DNA of 64,000 bases from contig NZ_FNBN01000008.1 in the NCBI RefSeq assembly GCF_900102545.1, positions 190,019-254,018 on the forward strand, written 5' to 3'. The notes beneath the pieces were generated by a model. It was given only the letters and a program-made list of their open reading frames with translations. It made no database searches and was not told where the DNA came from. A program made the translations under genes and the position numbers. Shown here piece after piece: positions 1-9,900 of the stretch (position 1 is its first letter; every line of letters begins with the position of its first letter). Origin of the DNA: Chitinophaga filiformis. Its GTDB lineage: Bacteria; Bacteroidota; Bacteroidia; Chitinophagales; Chitinophagaceae.

Positions 1-1
1 T

Positions 2-214
2 CTTAATATGGTGCGCATGAATGGCAGGGAATGCCTCAAAGAAATAAAGAAAATTCCGCATCTGAACGATATCCCTATTATCATATACTCCACTTCCTCC
101 GAACAGAAGGATATTACTGAAACAAAGCTCCTCGGGGCCACAGATTACATTGTGAAGCCTCCCAGCATCTCTATACTCACAAAAAAATTGGAGCAAGTTT
201 TGAGAAAGGAATAG
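2..214 (+). CDS. Response regulator receiver protein, C-terminal part (cut by window start)
   Basis: The open frame enters from outside the window, so the start and the first half of the domain are missing. Visible are the end of the beta3 strand and following loop (LNMVRMNG, normally preceded by the phospho-acceptor Asp, which lies just upstream of base 2), the conserved beta4 Ser/Thr (YSTSS) and the conserved Lys-Pro of beta5 (IVKPP). No DNA-binding domain follows, so this is a single-domain receiver of the CheY/Rcp1 type. It ends 18 bases before the hybrid kinase gene on the same strand. This is the usual layout of a small receiver co-transcribed with its kinase. Family assignment is firm; the partner is inferred from position. 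Confidence 0.85.
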   Translation, partial: LNMVRMNGRECLKEIKKIPHLNDIPIIIYSTSSEQKDITETKLLGATDYIVKPPSISILTKKLEQVLRKE

Positions 215-232
215 GGTTGATTAAGCTTATTT

Positions 233-3200
233 ATGGAACTAACGAAGACTGTAATCCCCGAATTTCTCACCGGCGGCGGCGAGATGGGGGAACTTATACG
301 CTCCAGAGATTGGTCTGAGACCCCGTTAGGATCTGTGGAGATGTGGCCCCAAAGTTTGAAGACCTGTATACGGATTATTCTCACCTCCCGGCAACCCATG
401 TTTGTCTGGTGGGGACCTGATCTGATCAATCTTTACAATGACGCTTACAGAAGTATACTGGGTGGAAAACACCCGGAAGTACTCGGTATGCCAGCCAGCG
501 AAGTATGGAAGGAAATATGGGACCAGGTTGGGCCCCGTGCGGCGACTGCCATGCAGGAAAATGAAGGTACCTATGATGAGTCCCTCTTACTCATCATGGA
601 ACGTAACGGATATCCCGAGGAAACCTATTACACCTTTTCCTATAGTCCTGTGCCAGGTGATGCAGGAGGCACCGGCGGCATCGGTGGTATCATTTGCGCC
701 AATACCGACGATACCCAGCGTATTGTTGGCGAAAGACAGCTGATGACCCTGAAAGACCTGGGTAAACATCTCCTGGATAGTGAGAGCGACACAGCTGTCT
801 ACAACAGGGCTATTACCATTCTCAAAGAGAATCCGGCCGACTTTCCTTTTGCATGTATTTACCAGGCAGACCTGAAGGCTGGTATCCTTGAAATGGTGGG
901 CAAGACAGATGCTTCCCTTGCAGATACCGTACTGCCTCCATCCCTGGAGATCGAATCTACCCTGGCCGCCGACTGGAAATTCAAGCATGCTATCCATACA
1001 AATAAATCGCTGGTTGTCACTGGATTAAAGGATAAGTACGGGAAATTACCTTCCGGTAAGTGGACCATTAGCCCGGATCAGGCATTAGTAATACCCATTA
1101 TTCAAAGCGGACAGGCATGCCCTTTTGCGCTGCTGATAGTGGGATTAAGCCCTTACCGGCAACTGGATGATAAATACCGTAGTTTCTTCCAGCTGGTGGC
1201 CGACCAGGTAGCCAGTAGTATCGTGAATGTGCATGCCATGGAGGAAGCCCGAAAAAAGGCAGAAGCACTCATGGAAATAGACCGGGCCAAGACAGCCTTT
1301 TTCAGTAATATCAGCCATGAATTCAGGACGCCACTCACGCTCATGCTGGGACCACTGGAAGAGCTACTGGCGCAGAAGGAAGGTACATTGAACCCGGACC
1401 AGGAAGCACATGTAATGGCAACACATAGGAACGCTTTGCGCCTTTTACGCCTGGTCAATACATTGCTGGACTTCAGTCGCATTCAGGCAGATAGGGTACA
1501 GGCGCACTATTCTCCCGTCAACCTTTCTTCGCTTACCGAGGATATAGCCAGCACTTTCAGGGCGGCAATAGAGCATGCAGGACTACAGTTTCATGTAAAC
1601 TGCGATCCCCTGACAACTGACGCGTATGTAGACAGGGACATGTGGGAAAAGATCATTCTCAACCTGTTATCGAACGCATTTAAATACACATTAGGTGGTA
1701 GCATTACGCTTTCGCTCGAGCAGGATGGCGACAACGCCATACTGCGTGTACAGGATACAGGCGTCGGTATTCCGGCGGAGGAGATCCCTCATATGTTTGA
1801 ACGCTTTCATCGGGTCAAATTTACAAGGGGACGTACTTTTGAAGGAACTGGTATCGGTCTTTCACTGGTGAAAGAGCTGGTGCTGCTGCATGGTGGCGAT
1901 ATCAATGTAAAAAGTGAAGATGGCAAGGGAACTACCTTTACGGTTCGCATTCCACTGGGCTGCGCTCATCTGCCCGCAGACCACATCGTGAAAAATGACT
2001 ATGAGCTGTATATATCAGGATTGAGCGAGGCATATATCAAGGAAGCATTTCACCTGGGCCGCGGGAACGGAACCAGTATGAATGGCAATGTGCCCGCCGG
2101 AGAAGAAAAGCCCCGTGTTCTTGTTGTTGATGATAATGCTGATATGCGGGAATATCTGCAACGCCTGCTCGAAAAACATTATTGGGTGGATACGGCCGCC
2201 AATGGCAAAGAGGCATTGGAGAAAATCACAGCGCAGCTTCCGGAACTTGTAGTCAGTGATATTATGATGCCTGAGATGGACGGTATCGAGCTCTTAAATC
2301 ATATTAAGCACGACTCCGCAATCAGTTCATTACCAGTAATATTGTTGTCTGCAAGGGCAGGGGAAGAAGCCAAAATTGAGGGGTATGATATCGGGGCAGA
2401 CGACTATCTGATCAAACCGTTTTCTGCAAAGGAACTGCTGGCGAGAGTACGTGCACAGATCAGGATCTCCCGTTTACATCAACAGGCGATAGATATCTTG
2501 CAACATAGTGCAGAGGAACTGGAAAAGAAAGTAGAAGAGCGTACGGCCGAATTGCTGCGTAAGAATTCAGAACTGGAGCAGTTTGCATACATCGCCAGTC
2601 ATGACCTGCAGGAACCCCTGCGTAAGATCAGGACATTCTCTGAGCTGTTGCAGATGGGGCTGCAGAAGGGCACGCCTGTAAATAACTATTTCGACAAGAT
2701 CCAGTCTTCTGCGGCACGTATGACGCAACTGATCAATGATGTACTGAATTATTCACGCTTATCCGGCAGAGACGTACAGTTCGTCTCTACAGACCTCAAT
2801 GCCATCCTGCAACAGGTGAAAACGGACTTTGATCTGCTCATAGAACAGAAACAGGCCATTATTAAAAGCAATGAACTTCCACCGGTAAAAGGTATTCCCT
2901 TACAGTTGGTGCAGTTGTTCACCAACCTGATAGGTAACTCCCTGAAGTTCTCTGAAAAACAACCGGTTATCACTATTACAGGGACTCCACTACAGGCATC
3001 CGAACGCGCGTCTTATTCCGGATTACAGGATGATATTGACTATGTTAAACTGGAATTCAAGGATAATGGTATAGGCTTCGAACAGAAGTTCGCGGAAAAG
3101 ATCTTTACTATTTTCCAGCGCCTGAATGAAGGACGACAATATGCCGGTACAGGCATAGGTCTGGCCCTTTGTAAGAAGATCGTGGAGAACCATCGTGGTG

Positions 3201-3268
3201 CAATCAAGGCTGAAGGAAGCTTAAATGAAGGTGCTACATTTATAGTCATATTACCCGCAGATCAGTAA
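233..3268 (+). CDS. Hybrid sensor histidine kinase with two kinase modules around an internal receiver
   Basis: 1011 residues, predicted soluble (no signal peptide or membrane segment). Order: a PAS-like region (about 20-160), a GAF-like sensor region (about 165-340), HisKA with phospho-acceptor His362 (ISHEFRTPL), a HATPase with N box (LLSNAFKYT), G1 (DTGVGIP) and G2 (GTGIGLSL), a receiver (about 626-745) with Asp676 (VSDIMMPEMDG) and a KPF lysine, a coiled linker, then a second HisKA with His790 (ASHDLQEPL) and its own HATPase (LIGNSLKFS, DNGIGF, GTGIGLAL). The protein can therefore autophosphorylate at two sites and receive phosphate internally. The C-terminal module is the cyanobacterial-phytochrome-like type that usually pairs with Rcp1-like receivers, which fits the receiver encoded just upstream. 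The signal is unknown. The gene ends at a strong hairpin terminator. Confidence 0.93.
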   Translation: MELTKTVIPEFLTGGGEMGELIRSRDWSETPLGSVEMWPQSLKTCIRIILTSRQPMFVWWGPDLINLYNDAYRSILGGKHPEVLGMPASEVWKEIWDQVGPRAATAMQENEGTYDESLLLIMERNGYPEETYYTFSYSPVPGDAGGTGGIGGIICANTDDTQRIVGERQLMTLKDLGKHLLDSESDTAVYNRAITILKENPADFPFACIYQADLKAGILEMVGKTDASLADTVLPPSLEIESTLAADWKFKHAIHTNKSLVVTGLKDKYGKLPSGKWTISPDQALVIPIIQSGQACPFALLIVGLSPYRQLDDKYRSFFQLVADQVASSIVNVHAMEEARKKAEALMEIDRAKTAFFSNISHEFRTPLTLMLGPLEELLAQKEGTLNPDQEAHVMATHRNALRLLRLVNTLLDFSRIQADRVQAHYSPVNLSSLTEDIASTFRAAIEHAGLQFHVNCDPLTTDAYVDRDMWEKIILNLLSNAFKYTLGGSITLSLEQDGDNAILRVQDTGVGIPAEEIPHMFERFHRVKFTRGRTFEGTGIGLSLVKELVLLHGGDINVKSEDGKGTTFTVRIPLGCAHLPADHIVKNDYELYISGLSEAYIKEAFHLGRGNGTSMNGNVPAGEEKPRVLVVDDNADMREYLQRLLEKHYWVDTAANGKEALEKITAQLPELVVSDIMMPEMDGIELLNHIKHDSAISSLPVILLSARAGEEAKIEGYDIGADDYLIKPFSAKELLARVRAQIRISRLHQQAIDILQHSAEELEKKVEERTAELLRKNSELEQFAYIASHDLQEPLRKIRTFSELLQMGLQKGTPVNNYFDKIQSSAARMTQLINDVLNYSRLSGRDVQFVSTDLNAILQQVKTDFDLLIEQKQAIIKSNELPPVKGIPLQLVQLFTNLIGNSLKFSEKQPVITITGTPLQASERASYSGLQDDIDYVKLEFKDNGIGFEQKFAEKIFTIFQRLNEGRQYAGTGIGLALCKKIVENHRGAIKAEGSLNEGATFIVILPADQ

Positions 3269-3275
3269 AAGTCAT

Positions 3276-3309
3276 AAAAAATGCCGCGATGTTTGTCGCG
3301 GCATTTTTT
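3276..3309. terminator. Bidirectional intrinsic terminator
   Basis: A perfect 14-bp inverted repeat (AAAAAATGCCGCGA / TCGCGGCATTTTTT) with a 6-base loop starts 7 bases after the hybrid kinase stop and gives a U-run on either strand. It lies between convergent genes and can end both the kinase transcript and the SusC-SusD operon, whose last gene stops at 3324. Confidence 0.9.
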
Positions 3310-3323
3310 ATGAATGATGTATT

Positions 3324-4640
3324 TTATTGCGGGAATCCAGTAAAGTAGAAATCAGGATGTTCTACACTTTTCAGTTGCCCCAGTCTTCCGTTTCCTCCCT
3401 GTGTATCTACAATGAAATCCATCGTAAAGCGGTCATTACGGATGTAATCCAACAGGGGCTTCATATCATCGGCAATGAGTGCCGCATTACCTCCGAAAGT
3501 CTGTCCTGTAAAGTTGAATACCCCATCAGCAGTCTTGGTATAAGTGAACGGGTATTGCGCCAGGTAGAGCGTATTATTCTGGATGATATATACATCCACG
3601 TTCATGGTCTGCTGAGTAACGTCAAACGCAAACTCAGAATAATACAGGGTCAGTCCGTAAGGGCCATTTATTAATGAATTGGCAATACCAGTATAGATGG
3701 TTGTAAAGCTGGCAGACCATCCCGGCAGTTCCTGCGGCGGTACGATCAGGGAAGAAAAGTCTACTCCCAGCAATCGGTGCATCGGCACAACTGAAGTGAG
3801 AGCGACTTTTACTTCTATCCGTTGACCATCAATAGTCACATAAAAGACTTGCTGCGTGCTGTCCCAGAAAAGTTCCTGGAATGTCTTGCCTCCATAAGTG
3901 ATCGGCTTTTGCAGGTAGATGCCATTCAGCGTATAATAGTAAGGACTGGACAACAGCTGCACCTGGTTTGCATCATCGATATAGATGAGAGTAAAGGTCT
4001 TGGTGAAAGTGTTGACGCTCACCTGCAGTTTCTTCCCATCGGAAAACTGGAGATACAGCCAGGGGTTCTGCAGCATATAGTTTTCCATATCAGCGATCAG
4101 GTTCGCATAACTACCCGCAGCATATGCTTCCGCTTCTGCCTGGGTGGCTTTTACGAGGATCATCTTTGTGTCGAAAGAGATGCCCGTCAGCTTGATAGTA
4201 TCAGCAGAAACACTGTCTATAGCATATTCAAAATCAACTGAATAGCCGGATCCTGTTTCTCCGCCATAAACATTCGGATCAGGGTCAGACAGCAGGTGCA
4301 AATAGGAATAAGTATCAAACAACAGGGAGGGCCTTTGCACTGCTTTCAGACGGTAGGTGCTTTCTTTGCCACTGGCAGCAGCTTCCAGAGAAACATCGCT
4401 GTACATGGTAACCCGGTCATTGGTGCCGAAGCGGAAAAAGAAGCTATAAGCGCCGCCTGCGGAAGGGTAAACTACCGTTTTCCAACCATAGGTACTGCCG
4501 GTAAGTGTGGCCTTATATTCTGCCAGGGCTTTCTCCATACGCTCTTCCGGTTTCTCCCCGAAGAGCGAAGTGGTTTTATCTTTTGAACATCCTGCAAAAA
4601 GGATCGCCAGCAGGATGATATATAGTCTGTTATGAAGCAT
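3324..4640 (-). CDS. DUF4302-type surface lipoprotein
   Basis: 438 residues from the ATG at 4640. I chose this start because it gives a clean lipoprotein signal peptide with lipobox FAGC (Cys18). The frame is open upstream to 4919, but that part overlaps the preceding gene and is not signal-like. The mature protein begins with a helical stretch (EERMEKALAEYKATL) and is then beta-rich with many aromatic residues. I match it to the DUF4302 family of Bacteroidota, whose function is unknown. It is the last gene of an operon with SusC, SusD and a zinc metallopeptidase, 10 bases behind the latter. This gene pairing recurs in the phylum, so it is probably a surface accessory of that uptake complex. 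Family from memory of the pattern; the role is inferred. Confidence 0.75.
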   Translation of the reverse strand: MLHNRLYIILLAILFAGCSKDKTTSLFGEKPEERMEKALAEYKATLTGSTYGWKTVVYPSAGGAYSFFFRFGTNDRVTMYSDVSLEAAASGKESTYRLKAVQRPSLLFDTYSYLHLLSDPDPNVYGGETGSGYSVDFEYAIDSVSADTIKLTGISFDTKMILVKATQAEAEAYAAGSYANLIADMENYMLQNPWLYLQFSDGKKLQVSVNTFTKTFTLIYIDDANQVQLLSSPYYYTLNGIYLQKPITYGGKTFQELFWDSTQQVFYVTIDGQRIEVKVALTSVVPMHRLLGVDFSSLIVPPQELPGWSASFTTIYTGIANSLINGPYGLTLYYSEFAFDVTQQTMNVDVYIIQNNTLYLAQYPFTYTKTADGVFNFTGQTFGGNAALIADDMKPLLDYIRNDRFTMDFIVDTQGGNGRLGQLKSVEHPDFYFTGFPQ

Positions 4641-4650
4641 GTTTCCTGTT

Positions 4651-5499
4651 TTACAAATGATTAATTGCATCCTGTACCCGGGTTTGCAGACTGTAAAAAT
4701 TAATGTTCCAGCTCTCTTTAAAGTAACGGACAATGATCTCTTCCTTCTGTCTGAATTTCGCCTGTGCATCTGTCGGAGCGGAAGCGACAATGGCCTCATA
4801 ACCGTTTTTGCCTTCCACCAGCATAGTAGATACCATTTCAACAAAGTCTTCGTCTGGCGCACTGCGGGCATATTGTGTGATAAAGCCTCTTTCCAGGGCC
4901 TCATCCAGCGTATAGTCACTCCAGCTGCCGGTATAACCGGTGGAGATCCGTTTGTATTCTACAGGATACAGAATGGTCTGATGCAGGATATGTGCAAACT
5001 CGTGGTGGATAGTGTGCAGCATCTGCCGCACGAAAGGTTTGTTAGTGAGGGTAAAATCATTGAGCCAGAACAATACGATCTTGCGGCCTCCTTCGGCAGT
5101 ACCGAGCGTGATCGTATTGTCGGAATTGAACTCCGGACTACCTACCAGCACAAACTGTTTCTGGCAATAGGTTTTGAAGAAGGTTTCACCAGCTTCCGCA
5201 ATATATGGCGCCGCCCAGGTCTTCAGAATGGTAGACATAACCGGTTCCACTTTTTCCTCCTTAACAGGTACCAGCGTTTTGTTCAGTGTCAGTTCGTACC
5301 GCTCGAAACGGTACTTCACTTCAATATTATACGGTTTGGTATATACCGAATCTATCCAGAAATCGAGGGGTCCTTTTTCCCAGGTCTCACCACCCAGTCC
5401 GGGGATGTTCACACTGTCTATTTTATCGTCCTTGGAGCAGGCCATAAGGCTGCCGAAGAAGATAAAGGCCAGTAACAATTTTATATGCATTTGTTTCAT
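4651..5499 (-). CDS. Putative zinc-binding metallopeptidase lipoprotein (SusCD-linked)
   Basis: 282 residues from the ATG at 5499; a TTG two codons earlier is also possible. The signal peptide ends in lipobox SLMAC (Cys21), placing the protein on an outer-membrane face. The zinc signature HEFAH is at His166-Glu167-His170, and a downstream Glu-containing segment (DEALERGF) may supply the third ligand. This fits the family annotated in Bacteroidota as putative zinc-binding metallopeptidase (Peptidase_Mx1 type). It lies 20 bases behind susD and 10 bases ahead of the DUF4302 gene, all on the minus strand. The inferred job is trimming peptides or proteins at the surface before import by the SusC-like channel. 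The substrate is not known. Confidence 0.85.
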   Translation of the reverse strand: MKQMHIKLLLAFIFFGSLMACSKDDKIDSVNIPGLGGETWEKGPLDFWIDSVYTKPYNIEVKYRFERYELTLNKTLVPVKEEKVEPVMSTILKTWAAPYIAEAGETFFKTYCQKQFVLVGSPEFNSDNTITLGTAEGGRKIVLFWLNDFTLTNKPFVRQMLHTIHHEFAHILHQTILYPVEYKRISTGYTGSWSDYTLDEALERGFITQYARSAPDEDFVEMVSTMLVEGKNGYEAIVASAPTDAQAKFRQKEEIIVRYFKESWNINFYSLQTRVQDAINHL

Positions 5500-5519
5500 A
5501 GTCAATTAGTTTAAGCGGA

Positions 5520-6977
5520 TTAACGGGGATTCAGTTCAATACCTGCCAGCTTCACTTCCTGCGGGAGCTGGAACAGCCGGCGGGGATCAGTCGGGGTGAG
5601 TGTTTCAGATTCACCCGCCACGTTGGAATGGGTCACGGGAATGTTATAACGGAGGATATCAAACCACCTCATACCTTCCTGGATGAATTCCGCCTGTTTA
5701 AAATCCAGCACAGTATTGATCAGGGCAGTCTTTATATCAGATGTGCCATAGTAGCTGGACAGTTTGGCGTCTGTAATCCTGAAGTTAGCGCTGTAATTTT
5801 CTATGCGCATACTGGCGTAGTCGTTCAGGTCCTGTTTGGCTGCTGCAAGGTTGCCAAGGTAGATATTGGCTTCCGCACGGTTGAATAGTACTTCTTCTGC
5901 TGTGAAGAGCGGGAAGATAGTATAAGGCACGCCGATGTTTGCATTGGCGCTGGAGCGTACAAAGAGTTCCCGGAATTTCAATACCAGCCAGTTCTCCGTA
6001 TTGCCGCCGGAATAATATAGCGGTTGTACCCAGTTCGCACCGGTTACATTCCTGAATACGAACAGGGAATATACCAGGTCTGTTCTCAGGCCATAACGAT
6101 ATCGGCCATAGGAGCGTGCCCAGTCGGAAGGCGCTTCTACCAGCAGGAGATTGGCCGTCTCACTTGCTTTTGTATAGATGGCTTGCATTTCTGTACCTGT
6201 CAGCTGACTGTATACTGTTACCCATGGCCGTAGGTTAGATTTGATATTACCTCCGGGAAATACGTTGTCAGCATACGTGAGCACCTTTTGATAATCCTTT
6301 TTGTACAGGTAGAAACGAGCAGCAAATGCATTGGCTGCGGCTTTGTTGAAATGGTATTTAGGCACTTTGTAGGACGTATTGTCGATCAGAGGCATGCCTT
6401 CCAGCAGATCCTTTTCTATCTGTTCATAAACGTAGGCAACGGTCTTTCTTTCATATTTGCCATTTACCACCTTTTCCGGGGTTGTTACGTAAGGAATACC
6501 CGGATCCTGGCTGGCAGTGGTGGCATCATAGACCTTGGAGTACAGGGTTACCAGCATGAAATGGTTATAAGCCCTTGCTACCAGCGCTTCACCTTTCTGT
6601 GCGTTGTAGTCGGCAGGATTATCGGCCTTACTGATAGCATCCAGCGCCTGGTTAGCCGCGGCAATGGCGCTATAACAAGCGTTCCAGTAGTAGTCTGGTG
6701 AGCCCTGGGCCCTTTCTGTTACATCCCGGAAGAAGAAGGGGTTGGTATTGATTTCTTCACTCAATGTACCGCCGGTGCCTTTATCAGCTGCATTATCAGA
6801 AGCTGCCTCAGTAAAAGTGGCGTAATCCGCCTGCGGATAGGCAGTGGTCAGCAACTCAGCGACCTTTTCCACCGTATTTAGCTGGGTACGCTGGTCGGGC
6901 ACCTGTTCCAGGTATTTTTTACATCCTGCGGAGAGGAGTACGGTGACTGCAAATATATAGTAGGTTGTCTTTTTCAT
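5520..6977 (-). CDS. SusD/RagB-family nutrient-binding outer-membrane lipoprotein
   Basis: 485 residues. The signal peptide ends in lipobox LSAGC (Cys19) followed by KKYLEQVPD, the usual start of mature SusD-like proteins. The N-terminal half carries the TPR-like helical region (VARAYNHFMLVTLYS is a hallmark segment); the C-terminal part has the SusD_RagB signature (QAEFIQEGMRWFDILRYN). It starts 16 bases after the susC stop, so the two are translated from one transcript and should form the lidded SusC2D2 complex. The protein binds the ligand at the surface and closes over the channel. The downstream metallopeptidase suggests peptide substrates (compare RagAB), but the sequence does not settle this. 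Confidence 0.95.
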   Translation of the reverse strand: MKKTTYYIFAVTVLLSAGCKKYLEQVPDQRTQLNTVEKVAELLTTAYPQADYATFTEAASDNAADKGTGGTLSEEINTNPFFFRDVTERAQGSPDYYWNACYSAIAAANQALDAISKADNPADYNAQKGEALVARAYNHFMLVTLYSKVYDATTASQDPGIPYVTTPEKVVNGKYERKTVAYVYEQIEKDLLEGMPLIDNTSYKVPKYHFNKAAANAFAARFYLYKKDYQKVLTYADNVFPGGNIKSNLRPWVTVYSQLTGTEMQAIYTKASETANLLLVEAPSDWARSYGRYRYGLRTDLVYSLFVFRNVTGANWVQPLYYSGGNTENWLVLKFRELFVRSSANANIGVPYTIFPLFTAEEVLFNRAEANIYLGNLAAAKQDLNDYASMRIENYSANFRITDAKLSSYYGTSDIKTALINTVLDFKQAEFIQEGMRWFDILRYNIPVTHSNVAGESETLTPTDPRRLFQLPQEVKLAGIELNPR

Positions 6978-6993
6978 CTGTCAGTGTTTTACT

Positions 6994-9900
6994 TTATAAG
7001 CCTGCTTTCAGGGAGAATGTGAACTGTCTTGGTATAGGCAGGGCTACACCGCCTGAATTAAAGAATTCCGGGTCCTGGCCATTCAGACGGTCGTCTGAAT
7101 AGATCAGCCATACGTTATTGGCTACCAGGCTGACAGACAGATTATTAAACCCTGCACGGCGTATCATTTTCGGAGGCAGATTATAGGAGAGAGATACCTG
7201 TTTCAGCCTTACGAAATCCCCATCAGCCACACGGGCGGTAGAGTAGTTGTAGTTATTGTAAGGGGAGGCGCCATTCAGCTGGGACTCAGTCAACTTGTCT
7301 ATTACGGAAGGCACATTTGTCCGGTTTTCATCACCAGGTAATGTCCAGCGGTTCAGGAAGTCGTTTGAACTGGCGTCCAGGTCAGTGTACTTCTGTTTGA
7401 AACCTGGATTCAGGCGGATCTTGTTGCCAGAACTGTAAGTCACCAGGGCCGACAGCGCAAAGTTGCTGTAGCGTAGGGTATTGTACCAGCCTCCTGTCAG
7501 TGTAGGATCCACCGGGCCGTTGTACACGAGGTTGCCTATCTTGTCACTCTGCAGGTATACATTACCGCTTTTTGCGCCGTCCTGGTTAGTGAACAGCGGC
7601 GTACCGTCCTTCGGGTTCAGGCCTTCAAACGGAATGGAATAGAGGCCGCGTACAGGATGTCCTACTGTTGCGCCGCCTTCTGCCACTACGAGGTCCCAGA
7701 TGATAGGGATGTTCTCCAGTTTGGTGATCTTGCCTTTGTTATAACCCACGGTTAGCTGGGTACGCAGTCCCCATTTGGATTCGTTGAGGATATTATAGGC
7801 AACGGTCGCTTCCACACCGTGGGATTTCATGTCGCCATAGTTGGCAATCTTAATGCTTTCCCCGCCAATACCGGAAGTACGGATGGGACCTATCAGGTCA
7901 AAGCCCTTTCGTAGGTAACCATCCACTGTAATGGTCAGTCTATCGTGGAACAGGCCCGCGTCAATACCCACGTTGGTTTCATATTGTTTCTCCCAGGTCA
8001 GCTCTGAGTTTTCCAGGCTCTGGATGTAAATGGATGATTCTATTTCAGAAAGATATGGACGGTTGGTGCTGCGGTTCTGCAACACTACACTGGAGTTCCT
8101 GGCGTCACCCATACTACCGGTAAGACCATAGGTGGCCCTGAGAGTCAGCCTGTTAACGGTGCTCTGGTTCTTCATAAAATCTTCTGTATCTACGTTCCAG
8201 GAACCACTCACATTCCAGGTAGGCAGCCAGCGCGCTGTGCGGGATTCTCCCAGCAGGTTGGAACCATCGTACCGGATGCTGGCATTAAAATTATATTTTC
8301 CCTTGTAGGAGTAAGCAGCATTGGCCAGGTATGCCAGGTAGCGGTCATAGTTCATGCCTATGCTGTAATAGTTGAAATTATTTTCAACATTCTGTTTGAT
8401 GATATTGGGATCTATGAAGGGCACACCGCCTTTGTCAAACTGGTAACCATAACCATCGAACTGCCGGTTCTGCCGGTTGGCATAGCGAAGTTCCTGTGCG
8501 CCAAGGAAGTTGAACAGGTGAATGTCATTCCAGTTCTTGCTATACTCCACTGTGTTACGGAAATAATAGCTGACCAGATAATCATCTTCTGTTGTATAAA
8601 TACCGCCATAAGGCAGTACTACCACCGGTTCTGCCTCCGGATCGTCAGGATTGCGGTAGAGGAAACGGTTCCTGTCCCGGATAGTGGCATCGCCGGCAGC
8701 CCGGTAGGCTTGCGGCATGTTGGAGTTTTCCCTGATCTTGTGTTCCTGGGACGACTTCACATAACGGATGTTGCCCAGGAAAGTATATTTCAGGTTCTTC
8801 AGGATCTTATAGGAGAAATCGCCCTGTAGTTTGATATCGAGCTGACTCAGATCAATGTTGTTATTTCTCAGCTCATTCACGATATTGAAAGGAGCGAAGT
8901 TGCGTGTAAAATATTCCAGCTTGCCGCTTTCATCATAAGGGGTAAGGGTGCGGCTGGTATTGAGTGAGTAGCTGTAAGGGTTGATATCAAAGTCGCGGTC
9001 AAACTGCCCGGTTACCGCGTTGCTGGTCCTGTTCAGCGTGCCCGGTACCCGCTGGTCACGGATCACGGCTTGTGTGATAAACCCGAAAGATACTTTGTCG
9101 CTGACATTGTAATTGGCCCTTACGTTGCCCGTAAAGCGCTTCAGTTTATCTGCTATGGTCCAGCCCTGGTCCTGCAGGAAGCTGGTGGAAACGTAAAGCT
9201 GTGATTTATCCGTACCGGAGGAAACGCTCAGGGAGTGCTCCTGCATAAAGGAATTGCGGAATAACACATCGAACCAGTTGGTATTGGCCTTCGCATACCT
9301 TTCCAGGAACTGGCGTTTGGTTTCCGGACTGTTGTACAGTCCGAACTGGCCGTTTGTAGCATTATAGGTATCAATGAGATTGTACATTTTGGTATAGACA
9401 CCGCCATTTTCGGCACGGGTGGCATCTGAGTGATTCAGCCATCCCTTCAGGGCCAGTTCATTGTAGAATGCCATCTGATCATCCGATTTCATAATGTCAA
9501 ACTGATCATAGGTAGGCTTCAGATAACTGGAGAAGTTGCCGGTATAGGAGATAACGGGCTTGCCGACCTTACCTTTTTTGGTCGTGATCACCACCACGCC
9601 GTTCATAGCGCGGGCGCCGTAGAGTGAGGTGGCGGCGGCATCTTTCAGGATCTGGAAGCTCTCGATATCGTCTGTGTTTAACCCGGCAACTGAGGAACCC
9701 AGCAGGGTAGCAGGGTTACCGGTAGAGAGCTGTTCGTTGGAGACGTTGATCACATCTTCCAGCACCACACCATCCACCACCCAGAGTGGTTTATTGTCGC
9801 CGGTAATGGAAGTTGCGCCACGCACACGTATTTTAGGCGCCGCGCCAAAGGTGCCCGACACGTTCTGCACCGTCACACCAGCCACCTGACCTTCCAGCAT

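Noticed and set aside
4641-4919. Upstream extension of the DUF4302 gene to 4919
   Set aside because: It runs through the metallopeptidase gene and lacks a signal peptide, while the ATG at 4640 starts a clean lipoprotein signal.
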